The notes under the pieces: model-generated | Told to the model about the DNA's origin: nothing | Databases searched by the model: none | Seen by the model: the letters and a program-made list of their open reading frames with translations, nothing else | Assembly (NCBI GenBank): GCA_027886175.1 | Contig: JAJNNQ010000002.1 | Location: forward strand, 6,561,001-6,625,000 | Length of the DNA: 64,000 bases | Source of the DNA: Phylloscopus collybita | Lineage: Eukaryota > Chordata > Aves > Passeriformes > Phylloscopidae | Direction: 5' to 3' | In this document: in pieces, positions 12,146-22,059 of the stretch | How positions within the stretch are numbered: position 1 is the stretch's first letter | Layout: every line of letters starts with the position of its first letter | Translations under genes and position numbers: made by a program

Positions 12146-14280
12146 ATTTGAACTCCACCTTCAATCTCCACTATTATGGGAACCAAAGACATCCATCAGT
12201 GCTTATGATGAGAAAAACTAGGGTTTTGGGGTTTTCCCAACAACCAGATGTTGGAAGTAGACCATGAAGCCAGCAATGCACAGTTACCTCAGCATCATCA
12301 CACACACAACTCCCTGTCATGAAAGGATCACTCTCCTGGAGGGTGCAGCCAGGTGATGGAAGTCTGAATGCAAAGTTTTGAGGTCAACAGAACAAGCAGC
12401 CTTGCACAGGAGCTGGGGAGTCTTTCCCATCAGATCTGTGGTGGGATCTGGGGAAAGAACAGCTGCATTTGTCTGCCTGCTCCTTGGGCATGTTCCACCT
12501 GCTTAATTGAAGGCAGGTCCAAGTGAGCCATCTGTTGACCTGGTTGAGGAATCAGAGCTTCTCACTAACTTTAAGATATTCTTCTAGGTTATTAAAGGCC
12601 TAGAAGGAAAGGAGAGATGGATAAAAAACAACAGTAAGAAGCTTTGCCTTAGAGGCACAGGTAATATCTGTAACAGCTGCTACACCCTATGCTTAAGCTA
12701 ATTGTTAAATGAATCACCCTGGCAAAAGAAGCATTAATAAAGGGAAGCGAAGACTGAACATCTGGAAAATAATATGAAAGGGAAGAATTTTCATATTTTG
12801 GAACTCCTTGCTGGGTGGGAACTGCTTGGGGAGACAGCTCTAATTGCTTGTCTGAGAGAATGAAAAGCAAATCTATTCCCAGTCTGAAATCAGCACAGTC
12901 ATTGTGCATTCCTCTCTGCTCTCCTGTCCCAGTGCCACAACTGTTACAGGGGGCCCTGACCTGCAAATATCAAGACAAGCTCTTCATCTCCTGCTCCTTG
13001 GCCAGACAGCAATGTGCATCCACAAAGGCAGTGGTGTGCACCAGCCTCCTCAGGACCTGGGCCGAAGCTCAGAAGCTGTTTTTGGCAGCCAAGTGCAAGA
13101 TGCACTGTCAAAATAAGGTTATTCTGGTGGCACCTGTCTTGGTGATTACCAGGACTCATTTGATAAATCAGCTTTCTGCCTGAGGCTGTCAGGCTTTCCC
13201 CAGTGGCTGTGGGGCAGGAGGGGACAACACCAGGCCTACTGCTGCTTGTTCCTGCTGTGCTTTGCAACTCTTTGCTGGATATGGGGAGTTAGACACATGG
13301 CCAGCTTCTCTCTCTGCAGGAAAGGGACATGGCCAGCACACAGCAGAGTCCTCTGTGCAAGCCCCTGGGGAGACCTTGTCCAGCACAGCAAGGAGCTCTG
13401 AAAAAAGGGCCCACACTCCAGTCTGAGTCAGACCCTTCATGATTTGGCACTGGAAACTGGGCTGGATGAAACTCTGGTATGTTCTTGGGTCTCATTCAAC
13501 TTTGGTAAGGAGAACCAAACCAGGAAACCACAGATCTCTCTGACAGTAGGATACTGGGATTTTAGCACACACCTGGAAAACAGATTGTGCTGCAATACCT
13601 GTGCACTGAGTCTGACTGGGCTTAGCTTTCCTGCTCACCATTTCCTCACAGGAGCAGCTCAGAGTGGTCATGATTCTTCCACATTCTCTCCATTTTTTGG
13701 TCTTCTTGCTCTTCTGCCATTCTGCAATTTCTCAGTCTCTTGTCCTGGAGAAGAATCTCCTTCACTTAACACCTCAAACAGCACTGTACAGCCAGATCTC
13801 CATCCAGCAGAGTACCTGGCAGCCCAGGGCTGGTTTCTGAGCAAATGAGTCCTGGGCAGCCACTTCCCAGGGCACATGTCCAGCAGGACACTCTGAGTCT
13901 GCAACAGGGGCATGCTGAGGGCAGGGGAGAGAAGCAGGGCTCTGCAGCAGGACAAGTTCACAGCTCTCTCATTTCAGCAGGAGTGTAAAAGTCTGAGCCA
14001 CTTTTCTAAACAGAGCCTAAAAGTAACTCAACCACCCTCCAAAATAATGCTGCTCCCAGGCCAAGCTTGCACAGCATTGCCAGTGGTGTGTCAAGCCCTT
14101 CCAAGCCTTTCATTTCTACCTGCAAAAGGAATGGGGAAGTTTTTCAGGATTTTACATTTTCATTGGTGTAGGTGAAATGCCAAGCTGAGCACAGGCAGAG
14201 CTCTTCTGTGGCACCCCACTCCTAAGGTCCCCAGCACCACCTGGCATGCCCCAAATCTCACCCCTCTGGTGAAGGGAGGA
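12146..14280. other. Intergenic sequence without recognised gene
   Basis: Unique DNA. Open frames of 60-134 codons at 12.8-13.96 kb occur on both strands in overlapping registers, with no recognisable domain. Confidence 0.5.
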
Positions 14281-14287
14281 CCTTGGA

Positions 14288-14587
14288 TGTCACCCTGTTT
14301 TTTCAGCTTTCTGATGATTTACTTTTTGTAGTGAAGTTTCTCACAGATTTTCACATAAACCATCTATTGTTATTGTAACTGTTTTCTTTCATATTTACTT
14401 TCTTCTCATAAAGAGGAGACTGTTAATGAACTGTGGAATTGACCAGTGCAGTTATAGAGGAAGACTTTCTTCCTCCAATCCGTGGTCACTATTAGAATTC
14501 TATAAATATCGAGGTCTGTAAATAAACTTCCCCTTTTTGCCTTGAACATCTCAGTACGTGTCGTTCCTTTTGTGTCGTATTGCAACA
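14288..14587 (+). mobile_element. Solo LTR of an endogenous retrovirus
   Basis: The 300-bp block starts TGTCACC and ends GCAACA, the retroviral TG...CA form. It is flanked by identical 7-mers, CCTTGGA, at 14281-14287 and 14588-14594. Inside are a CCAAT box (14475-14479), a TATA box TATAAATA (14501-14508), and AATAAA (14521-14526) only 12 bases later. That order, with the poly(A) signal just before the presumed cap site, is typical of avian retroviral LTRs. No internal viral genes adjoin it, so it is probably a recombination-derived solo LTR. ERV target duplications are usually 4-6 bp, so one of the seven matching bases may be chance. Confidence 0.65.
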
Positions 14588-14846
14588 CCTTGGACTCCTT
14601 GGGTACCTCTTACCCAGCTGAAAACAAAACTTTCTGTGACTGGTTACTCCCATCTACTTCTCCCTGATGCTCTTCTGGAATGGCTGTGTGTAGCCCTGGT
14701 TCGTGCCTGTGATGTTTTGGTTTCTCTGAAACTGTTTTCCCAGAGAGTTTTCTGTCACCAAGAGACATGTTTTCCTAACTGTAACCTATGTTTATATTCC
14801 TTTCCCTAGGAGGTATTTCTTCTTGATGTCCCTCTGACTTGACCAA

Positions 14847-15339
14847 TGTGATGGAATGTTGCTGTTGGACATGAAGGAATGACATGAAGTCCATTCAGAA
14901 GGCTGTGTCTCCTCACAGGAGGAGCCCCGATTTATTTTCCAAACCTATTTTATACCTTTCTACAAATGCACCCACCTTAGAGGTGGGGACCTCTCGACCC
15001 ATTGGCCACTTGAAGAGACCATCAAGCAAAGTCCCTCCTTTGTGAAAACATGTAGAAAAATATCTTAGTTTATAATAACGTGACCTTGTTTACAAGTTCT
15101 GTTCCCAGGGAAAGAATTCCCTGAAATCAAAACATGGCAGGCACAAACCGTGGCTACATCAGAAGAAGTTTGTCTTTCTTCCACCCATTCGGGTTGTTCT
15201 TTGTAGAATAGTACAAAGGGAAAAAATTCCCTGAAATAAACTGAGTCAATGTCAGCCTTCTGAGTCGGAGTCTGTGTCCTTGTGATCTTTAACAGCGTCA
15301 GCTGTGTGTGGGAATTGATTTTGCAGAGAGGATTCCTGA
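14847..15339 (-). mobile_element. Probable reverse-oriented retroviral LTR, right boundary uncertain
   Basis: Read on the minus strand, a CCAAT box (about 14999-15005) is followed by a TATA box (TATAAAAT, near 14952), then AATAAA about 20 bases on, then an R/U5-like stretch ending CATCACA at 14847. This is an LTR layout. The upstream U3-like part holds a 19-bp near-identical direct repeat, GGGAAA(G/A)AATTCCCTGAAAT, at 15108 and 15218. A matching target duplication was not found, so the outer edge near 15339 is a guess. Confidence 0.45.
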
Positions 15340-15410
15340 CACAGGGATGTGTCACCAGCCCACAGACACCATGTGGGGTGACACCATGGCACTGTGGCAC
15401 TCGGGAGGGC

Positions 15411-15762
15411 TGTCCAGGAGCAGAGGAGGGCTCAGTGGGTGCCAGGGATGGATCTGTCCAGGAGCAGAGGAGGGCTCAGTGGGTGCCAGGGATGGATCTG
15501 TCCAGGAGCAGAGGAGGGCTCAGTGGGTGCCAGGGATGGGGCTGTCCAGGGGCAGAGGAGGGCTCAATGGGTGCCAGGGATGGATCTGTCCAGGAGCAGA
15601 GGAGGGCTCAGTGGGTGCCAGGGATGGATCTGTCCAGGGGCAGAGGAGGGCTCAATGGGTGCCAGGGATGGATCTGTCCAGGAGCAGAGGAGGGCTCAGT
15701 GGGTGCCAGGGGTGAGGCTGTCCAGGAGCAGAGGAGGGCTCAGTGGGTGCCAGGGATGGGAT
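15411..15762 (+). repeat. 44-bp minisatellite, eight units
   Basis: Units begin tgtccaggagcagaggaggg at 15411, 15455, 15499, 15543, 15587, 15631, 15675 and 15719, exactly 44 bases apart. Variant sites alternate between copies (ggagc/ggggc, ctcagt/ctcaat, ggatc/gggc). Because 44 is not a multiple of 3 and the unit lacks stops, all three + frames stay open and create spurious ORFs. It is GC-rich and guanine-biased on +. Confidence 0.95.
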
Positions 15763-15904
15763 GAAGAAGGACAGCACTCCAGGCACCCCTGGGTGCAGGG
15801 AGAGAGGAAAGCCACTGAAGCAGGGGCAGGGAAAGAGGCTGAAGCAAAGGATGGGGGTGTGGAGGGGCTGGGGCCGGGCAGGCGCATTCCCAAACATCCA
15901 CGCA

Positions 15905-16225
15905 AGGATCCTAAAGCATAATTATGAAATTTTAAAAAACAACTTGACGTTATAATTATAACGGCTCCTGGAGGAGCCGTGTAATTGAATTCTAGGGTGT
16001 CTCGCTCTCATTGCAGGCACTAACAAGAGAATGGCTCAGCTTCCCTCACAGCCTTCCCGGAGCCCTGCAAAGCTCGGGAGACACCCAACAATTCAATTAT
16101 TGTTTCCCTCTGGAAAGCAGATCATTTTAGACACGCGGCCAGCTCTAATTACAAAGGAGAGGGGGGAAAATTTCTTGTGTCCAAAATTATTTGACTCATT
16201 AAAAGGATTTACTTTCTGCCAGGCC
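15905..16225. promoter_or_regulatory. Candidate conserved non-coding block with hairpin
   Basis: A sharp change from minisatellite DNA to AT-rich unique sequence rich in TAATTA/ATTA cores. It includes the near-palindrome ACGGCTCCTGGAGGAGCCGT at 15961-15980. The composition suits a developmental enhancer, but no alignment was possible. Confidence 0.3.
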
Positions 16226-17039
16226 TGAGGAGTTGAAGCTCTGGTGGAAGGATGGAGAGCAGAGAGGAGCAGCGGCTCTGGCAGGAAAGAGAGGGACCCC
16301 TGCCCTGCAGCCGTGTCCCCAGAAGCCTGTGCTCGGGGCTGAGCCCCTCCAGGGCCCCCTTTCCCAGGGAAAGCTGTTGTCCATGAGGAAGGAACCCCCC
16401 CAGCCAGGGGGGGTCGGGCAGGCAGAGTTGGTAGCAGACCATGAGCATGTGAGGGGAGCAGCTCCCTCGCAGGGCTTTGGCAGGAGCGAGACCGGGGCTG
16501 GAGCTGCGGGGACTTCCCTCCTCCCTGCTCCCCTCGGCAATGAAAGCATGAGGTCTTTCACTCAAAAGCTTCATTATGGTGTTGTGGGTTTTTTGTTGTT
16601 TTTTGGGGTTGTTTTTTTTTTTTTTTCTCAGATTATTTTTAAATGCTCTTCTGTGGCGAAAGACGATTTTACGTAGGGGAGGTCCCTTTTCCAATTACCA
16701 TTAATTAACTCATCTGTAATAGGTTTTTTTATAGCCCTCCATTTCCTGTGGCAGGGAGAAGGCAACGGGCAGGAGGCTGAGCTGCTGCTCTGCCCCAGGA
16801 TGGATCAGGGCACTCCGACCCTCCCAAAGACAACACTTTGGAAAGGATTTTTTTTTTTTTTCCATTTGGGCTTTTTTTGTAATCTTTTATAATTAAGACA
16901 ATGCCTTCATAGGCTTTACAGGGGCAATGCTGCTGCCCAGTGTGGACAGCTTGGGCAAGAGGAAAGCGATTCTGGGCAAAAGGCTCCCAGAACCACTCCA
17001 TGCCCTCATCCCCAAATCCATGCCTCCCCTCCCCTCCAG
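16226..17039. other. Intergenic sequence, mixed GC-rich and T-rich
   Basis: GC-richer unique DNA around 16.2-16.55 kb, then T-rich runs near 16.6 and 16.85 kb. Homeodomain-type cores (ccaattaccattaattaact) occur at about 16690-16712. No gene is seen. Confidence 0.4.
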
Positions 17040-17230
17040 TGCAATGAAATGAATTCCAGCGTAATGTTTATGGTTAATTTGAAATCTAGCACTTGTTAGC
17101 TAATCCTGTTAGTAGCTTGCAAAAACAAGGGACCCCTTGTATAATCAGTAATTATAACAGGCGTTTTATGTTAAATTATATCTAATAAGCAAGACAAAAA
17201 GAGAGATGTGTTCTCAGATGGAGCTTTCCT
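17040..17230. promoter_or_regulatory. Candidate conserved non-coding element with TAATCC and paired CCTTGT
   Basis: This AT-rich block is rich in ATTA/TAAT cores. It has a bicoid/OTX-type TAATCC at 17101-17106 and an inverted pair ACAAGG/CCTTGT separated by GACC (17125-17140). OTX2 and SOX factors act in the midbrain where EN2 is expressed, so an EN2 enhancer is plausible but unproven. Confidence 0.35.
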
Positions 17231-17659
17231 CATCCAAAAAAAAAAAAAAAAAAAGTAGAAAGTCTTCTCCGTGATGAAGTGATGCGCCGAGAGGGGAAAT
17301 TAGAAAACATTAGGCAGTGGGATGTCACAGCGCGTTTAGGATGTCACAGCAGAGTGTCAGGGGTGGGAATTCGGAGAGGTTTCTCTCCCCACGACAGGTC
17401 CTGAGCCAGACGGCCGCCGTCGAAGGCTGAGGAGCTGCGGGGTCCGGGGCTGGGGATCCCGAGGGCAGGAGGAGAAGGAGGAGGAGGAAGAGCCTGTGCG
17501 CCCCAGGGCAGAGCGGGCAGGGCCCCGCTGCCCGGCTCCGCAAGGACGGGGCGGGCGGTGAGCCCCGGTTCCGTCGCTGCCCTGCACCGCTCCTCTCCGC
17601 ACCTTTGTTGCTCTTTGCGGGGCAGGAGTGGGAGAACCATAGTGAGAAGTGGTGCCCCA

Positions 17660-17660
<1 letters not shown>

Positions 17661-17741
<81 letters not shown>
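17661..17741. repeat. A47 run followed by (TA)n
   Basis: An uninterrupted adenine run from 17661 to 17707 passes directly into TA dinucleotides to about 17741. It could be a decayed retroposon tail or a microsatellite. No retroposon body was recognised upstream. Confidence 0.9.
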
Positions 17742-17747
<6 letters not shown>

Positions 17748-18078
17748 GATTTTTAACATTAATAAAATAGCCCCTCCTGCTGCGCAGAAAAGGGATTTGT
17801 GCCCTCAGGAAGCAGCACCCCCAGCCCGGGGGGCTCCCCCCGGCTCTCTGTGGCCGCGGGTGCGCACCCTCAGCTCCGCGCTGGGGCTCCGCGGGGCCTG
17901 GGGGCTGCTGTCCGCGGGCATCCCGTGACAAAGACCCTTCTGTCTGCCTGTAGGACCACCGGCCCCAGGGTTCCGCGGTTTATTAGTTGTAATGGCTGAT
18001 GGAGGTAAAAGCAGGTAAAAGAAGGTAGGGAAAAAAAAAAGTAAAATAAAAATTTAAAATAATTAGAAATAAATCAAA

Positions 18079-18166
18079 GAATAAAATAAAATAAAATAAA
18101 ATAAAATAAAATAAAATAAAATAAAATAAAATAAAATAAAATAAAATAAAATAAAATAATAAAATC
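18079..18166. repeat. (AAAAT)n pentanucleotide microsatellite
   Basis: About 17 head-to-tail ataaa units. Confidence 0.9.
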
Positions 18167-18224
18167 CAAGCCCCGGGGCAAGCTGGAGCGCGCCGTTCTC
18201 TGCAACTTTATCCCGTTTTAAAAG

Positions 18225-18660
18225 CACACTTCCATTAAACCGTCCCCTAAAATGTGACAATGTTTAACTACCGGAGTTATTGTAAATACGTTTGATCAAA
18301 TAGACTCTTGAGGAAATCTCCCTCCATAAACACGCAATCTTGTCCTTTAAACACGTGTATAATCAGGAAAGCTAATTAAAAGCGAGTCGGAGGGCCGGGA
18401 TGGGTTAATTCTGCGCGGGCGCGGGCGGGCTGCGCGCCGGCCCCGGCCGCGGTGCCTCCGCTCGGCTTCTCCATCCGAGACGGCAGCTCCTGCCCGGATT
18501 CCAAACACCGTCTGTCAGGACCGGGAGCAAATGTTGTTTTAGCAGGGAAGTAGTAATAACGAAGCCGTTTATGCAAGCACATTAGAGCGGCCGGAATCCT
18601 GCCTCTTAGTTAAAATTTTTTGAGCCAGAAAATTAAAAACAAATATTTAACTTCGCAATT
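18225..18660. promoter_or_regulatory. Candidate conserved non-coding block with TTTGATCAAA
   Basis: Unique AT-rich stretches at about 18225-18385 and 18540-18660 flank a GC-rich piece. The first holds the palindrome TTTGATCAAA (18291-18300), two overlapping TCF/LEF-like cores, and ctaattaaaag. The identification rests on composition and motifs. Confidence 0.3.
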
Positions 18661-18933
18661 TGCACCGCCACCCCCCCGCCCCCCCTCCCCAGGCTGCCAC
18701 CGCGGCGAAACTTTCCGCATGCATATGGATGAACCCGGCCCCGCGCTGGCCCGGCCGCGGGAGATGGTTTAATGCGCTTTTAAAGAAATTAATAGAGGTT
18801 TGGGGGCGATGCCGGGGCGCGGAGGGGCCGCGTGTGCGCAGCCCGGGGCGGGGGAGAGGCTGTGCCGGGGGGAGCCGAGCCCCGGCATCACCGCGGAAAC
18901 TCCGCCGTGCCCGCGGGCCGCGCAGGGAGCCAG

Positions 18934-18957
18934 GAGAGAGAGAGAGAGAGAGAGAGA
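18934..18957. repeat. (GA)n microsatellite
   Basis: About 12 GA units. Confidence 0.85.
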
Positions 18958-19049
18958 AAATATCCTTCGGGAATGCCTGCGGTGAGCTGGGACCGCGGCA
19001 CCGCGCAGGAGTGAGCGGGAGTGGAGCTGGATCCAGAGGGAATGGGGGG

Positions 19050-19505
19050 ATGAGGGAAGGAAGGGAGGAAGGGAGGAAGGGAGGAAGGGAGGAAGGGAGG
19101 AAGGGAGGAAGGGAGGAAGGGAGGAAGGGAGGAAGGGAGGAAGGGAGGAAGGGAGGAAGGGAGGAAGGGAGGAAGGGAGGAAGGGAGGAAGGAAGGAAGG
19201 AAGGAAGGAAGGAAGGAAGGAAGGAAGGAAGGAAGGAAGGAAGGAAGGAAGGAAGGAAGGAAGGAAGGAAGGGAGGAAGGAAGGGAGGAAGGGAGGGAGG
19301 GAGGGAGGAAGGAAGGAAGGAAGGAAGGAAGGAAGGAAGGAAGGAAGGAAGGAAGGAAGGAAGGAAGGAAGGAAGGAAGGAAGGAAGGAAGGAAGGAAGG
19401 AAGGAAGGAAGGAAGGAAGGAAGGAAGGAAGGAAGGAAGGAAGGAAGGAAGGAAGGAAGGAAGGAAGGAAGGAAGGAAGGAAGGAAGGAAGGAAGGAAGG
19501 AAGGA
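19050..19505 (+). repeat. Long (GGAA)n / (AAGGGAGG)n polypurine array
   Basis: About 455 bp of pure purine on +. It runs as an 8-mer AAGGGAGG phase (to about 19190), a pure AAGG phase, a short mixed GGAG/AAGG phase near 19270-19310, then pure GGAA to 19504. The long open frames here on both strands are repeat products (RKEG or PSFL repeats). Such tracts can form triplex DNA and present many ETS cores. Confidence 0.97.
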
Positions 19506-19799
19506 GAAAAAAAAAATCAAAAAGAAAAAGCCAGAAAGTCAAAAGAGAGACGGGGAGACAAACATCAGGCGAGTTGTCTGCCTGGGTTTGGTGCCACCTC
19601 CGCAGAGCACGGCGGGTTTGGGCCGGAGGAGCAGGGATTGGCACCCGGGACCGGCCGGGCACCCCCACCTGAGCACCCTCCCGAGCATCCCATTGCAGTG
19701 CCCGTATCTCACTTGTCACCACAGCTCTCCTGCCCTGGCGCTTCTCCCTCCGCACACGAAAACTCACGCATTTATCTTTCTCCTTTTCCCTCTTTTATT

Positions 19800-20370
19800 T
19801 CCCTACCGTCTATTTGCCAACCGAGCATCATTTCTCGGTAAATTTCAATTTAACGAGCGCAGGCTGCACCGAGAGCGCCGGGTCCTGCCGCAGCGGGACG
19901 GGGCATTTGCCGGGGCCGTCGGTAATTGCAGCTTTTGGGGGGATTTGGGAGATCCTCGGCATCGGCAGCCACTGAGTGTCATTTCCTTGGCTCGCTGGGG
20001 AAGTATGTGGAAGTTATTTTTATTGATGTGCTCCTGGTAGATTGTTTTGGCAGCTGCGATTTCCGTGTGACATAGCCAGACTCTCCTCCGAAAATCGCGA
20101 AGAAAAAATAGGGTGGGGGAAGCGCCTTGACATTTATCGCCAGCTACTGCCGCTGCTCAGTAACGTTTAATTACTAAACTCGGCTGCGATGCCAACCTGT
20201 ATCGGTCATTAGGAACCTTTCTTAAAATCTTGTCAGCCTGCAATGAGAAACGGATTTAATGGAGGCAACCACGTAGCTCCTGGTCTGCCAGCTGAAACTG
20301 AGACTCTGCAAAAGAGGATAGAAATGCCAAAAAAGCCGCCACATTCCCTTCCTACCAACCAACTCTTTAA
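19800..20370. promoter_or_regulatory. Candidate conserved non-coding block
   Basis: Unique sequence between two repeat tracts. It has repeated TAAT/ATTA cores (gtaattgcag, gtttaattacta, ggatttaatgg) and no coding frame. It may be part of the EN2 regulatory landscape. Confidence 0.3.
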
Positions 20371-20379
20371 ATATTTTGC

Positions 20380-20381
<2 letters not shown>

Positions 20382-20433
<52 letters not shown>
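20382..20433. repeat. T52 homopolymer
   Basis: Fifty-two consecutive thymines follow a C at 20381. Confidence 0.95.
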
Positions 20434-20734
20434 CCCTGTTCCTGCCCTTCTAACTGCCTTTGTGGAACTGGGCAGGGTCCTTATTTTTAGAAGGTGTTTT
20501 GGGGACGGAGAAACAAGTTTTGCCCGGGGGTGTCTCTTGCGTCTGTTCGGCTGGATTTGTTGGTTGGGGTTTTGGGGAAAGAGGCGATGAGAGATAGACG
20601 AGGCCCCTGGCGACCTCCCCCCGTGTCCCCGGCGCCCTCCCCGGTCTCGCCGGTCCCCTCCCGGCTCTCCCCGGCATCCCCGGCTGTCCTTGCAGCGAGG
20701 GGACGCCAGGGGGCAAGAGGCGTTCACAAAGGCT

Positions 20735-20960
20735 GCATCCCTTCATCCCTCCATCCCTCCATCCCTCCTTCTCCCCATCCCTCCATCCTTCCACGTCTCC
20801 ATCCTTTCAACCCTTCACCTTCTCTCCCCTCTCTCCCACGGGGGTGGGTCCATCGCCTCACAACAGAAAAATTCAGACTTCTTATTAAAAATAAAAGGAA
20901 AAAAATTCCTCACTGTGGTCTAAATTCCCAATCCCCCCCCTCCCCTCCCCTCCCCACCCC
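20735..20960. repeat. Pyrimidine-rich (ATCCCTCC)-like tract
   Basis: Imperfect catccctc/catcctt repeats at about 20738-20815, and a C-rich tract at 20932-20962. Confidence 0.6.
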
Positions 20961-21054
20961 CAACCTTATCTCCACGTGCACCTCGTGGGCACAGCAACGC
21001 GCTGCCTGGCACGCAGCACAGCCAGGCGGAAACAATATCCAGCAGCCTTGTAAG

Positions 21055-21425
21055 GAACGGCAGAGTTTATTTAAGCCAGCCATTAATCCTACTTACCTTG
21101 CTGCTATTTGGACCTAATCCTATTTCCTCTGTGCATTATAAGGACAGTGAAACGACACATTTTTGTTCTCCTGGTGGAGGCTGGCTGGGAGGAGCACGCC
21201 GCCGGTGCCTGGGCTGCCGCCGGAGCCGGAGGAGCGGGATGCGCTCCGCGGGCAGCAGCAGCCTCCAAAGGAAATCACTCAAGGGAAACTTCGCCAGAGA
21301 CAAAAAAAAAAAAAACCCTTACATTCAATTTCCTGACTACCGATTTCCTGCCCGAGTTATTTATTTTGGCAACTGCATGTTCAATAAATGAAATATTCAA
21401 TCAACTGACCTCCGTGCCAGCTATA
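21055..21425. promoter_or_regulatory. Candidate conserved non-coding element with paired TAATCC
   Basis: Two OTX-type TAATCC motifs lie 31 bp apart on the same strand (21084-21089 and 21115-21120), about three helical turns. AT-rich unique sequence with ATTCAAT/CAATAAATG motifs follows at 21340-21425. A GC-rich spacer and an A13 run interrupt it. Confidence 0.35.
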
Positions 21426-21439
21426 TGATTCTTTCAGGA

Positions 21440-21535
21440 GTCCACCTTTTTTTTCCTTTTTTTTTTTCCTCCTTTTTTTTTTTTTCTTTTTAGGTTGGGT
21501 TTTTTTTTGTTTGGGTTGTTTTGTTTTTTTTTTAG
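21440..21535. repeat. T-rich low-complexity tract
   Basis: Thymine runs broken by cc, ctt and gggtt. Confidence 0.85.
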
Positions 21536-21539
21536 TCCT

Positions 21540-21975
21540 TAGATAAACTGCAGGGAGTGTTCCCATATCCCAGCTTTGCTTGGCAACTGATGCATTACGT
21601 GGCTTATGAATTTTGCAGACAATGAACCCCAGTGTGGCTGAAGCGGACTGTACACACATCGACGTGCCATTTCCCAGGCACGACAGACATTAGGGCAAAG
21701 TATCACTTATTCTTTCATCTTTTTTTCACACCTTTTCCTTTCCCAGACTTTGCCCCAAATGCTGAGTTGGGATGTGAAGCTAATGCCAGAGATTTTGCTG
21801 CAGAGACGGAAACCACTTAAAATAATCAGATGGCAAAATACCAGGCTCACCCCCGAGAGCAGCATTTGTAATGCTCCTGCCTGGCATTTTATTCCTGGCT
21901 TTATCTCCCCGTATCACACAAATCCATACGCTGTGTATCATTTCTCTTTGAAATGCCATGAACTTGGTGTTTTAA
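21540..21975. promoter_or_regulatory. Candidate conserved non-coding block
   Basis: Unique sequence between T-rich tracts, including ataatcagatggc, gcatttgtaatgctcc and ccatacgctgtgtatcatttc. No coding frame. Assigned by composition only. Confidence 0.25.
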
Positions 21976-21987
21976 ATCGAACCAGCC

Positions 21988-22058
21988 TTTCTTTTTTTTT
22001 TTCTTCCTCTTTTTTTTTTCTTTTCTTTTTTTTTTTTCCTTTTTTTTTTTTTTTTTTA
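21988..22058. repeat. Pyrimidine low-complexity tract
   Basis: T runs with interspersed C over about 70 bp. Confidence 0.85.
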
Positions 22059-22059
22059 G

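Noticed and set aside
11941..12192. Short frames with recurring peptide patterns near 12.0, 24.6, 29.3 and 34.7 kb
   Set aside because: The shared pattern comes from CR1 tails, which are non-coding 3' sequence.
15411..15762. CRISPR-like regular spacing
   Set aside because: The whole 44-bp unit is repeated, with no unique spacers; this is a eukaryotic minisatellite.
15282..15921. Repetitive protein gene from the 44-bp repeat
   Set aside because: All three frames are open because 44 is not a multiple of 3; no promoter or splice evidence.
17661..17741. Processed pseudogene tail (A47)
   Set aside because: No recognisable gene body or target duplication upstream; simple A then TA repeat fits better.
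18660..19841. A 393-codon open frame and its 332-codon antisense partner
   Set aside because: They are translations of the GGAA array (EGRK or LPSF repeats); both strands are open only because the repeat lacks stops.
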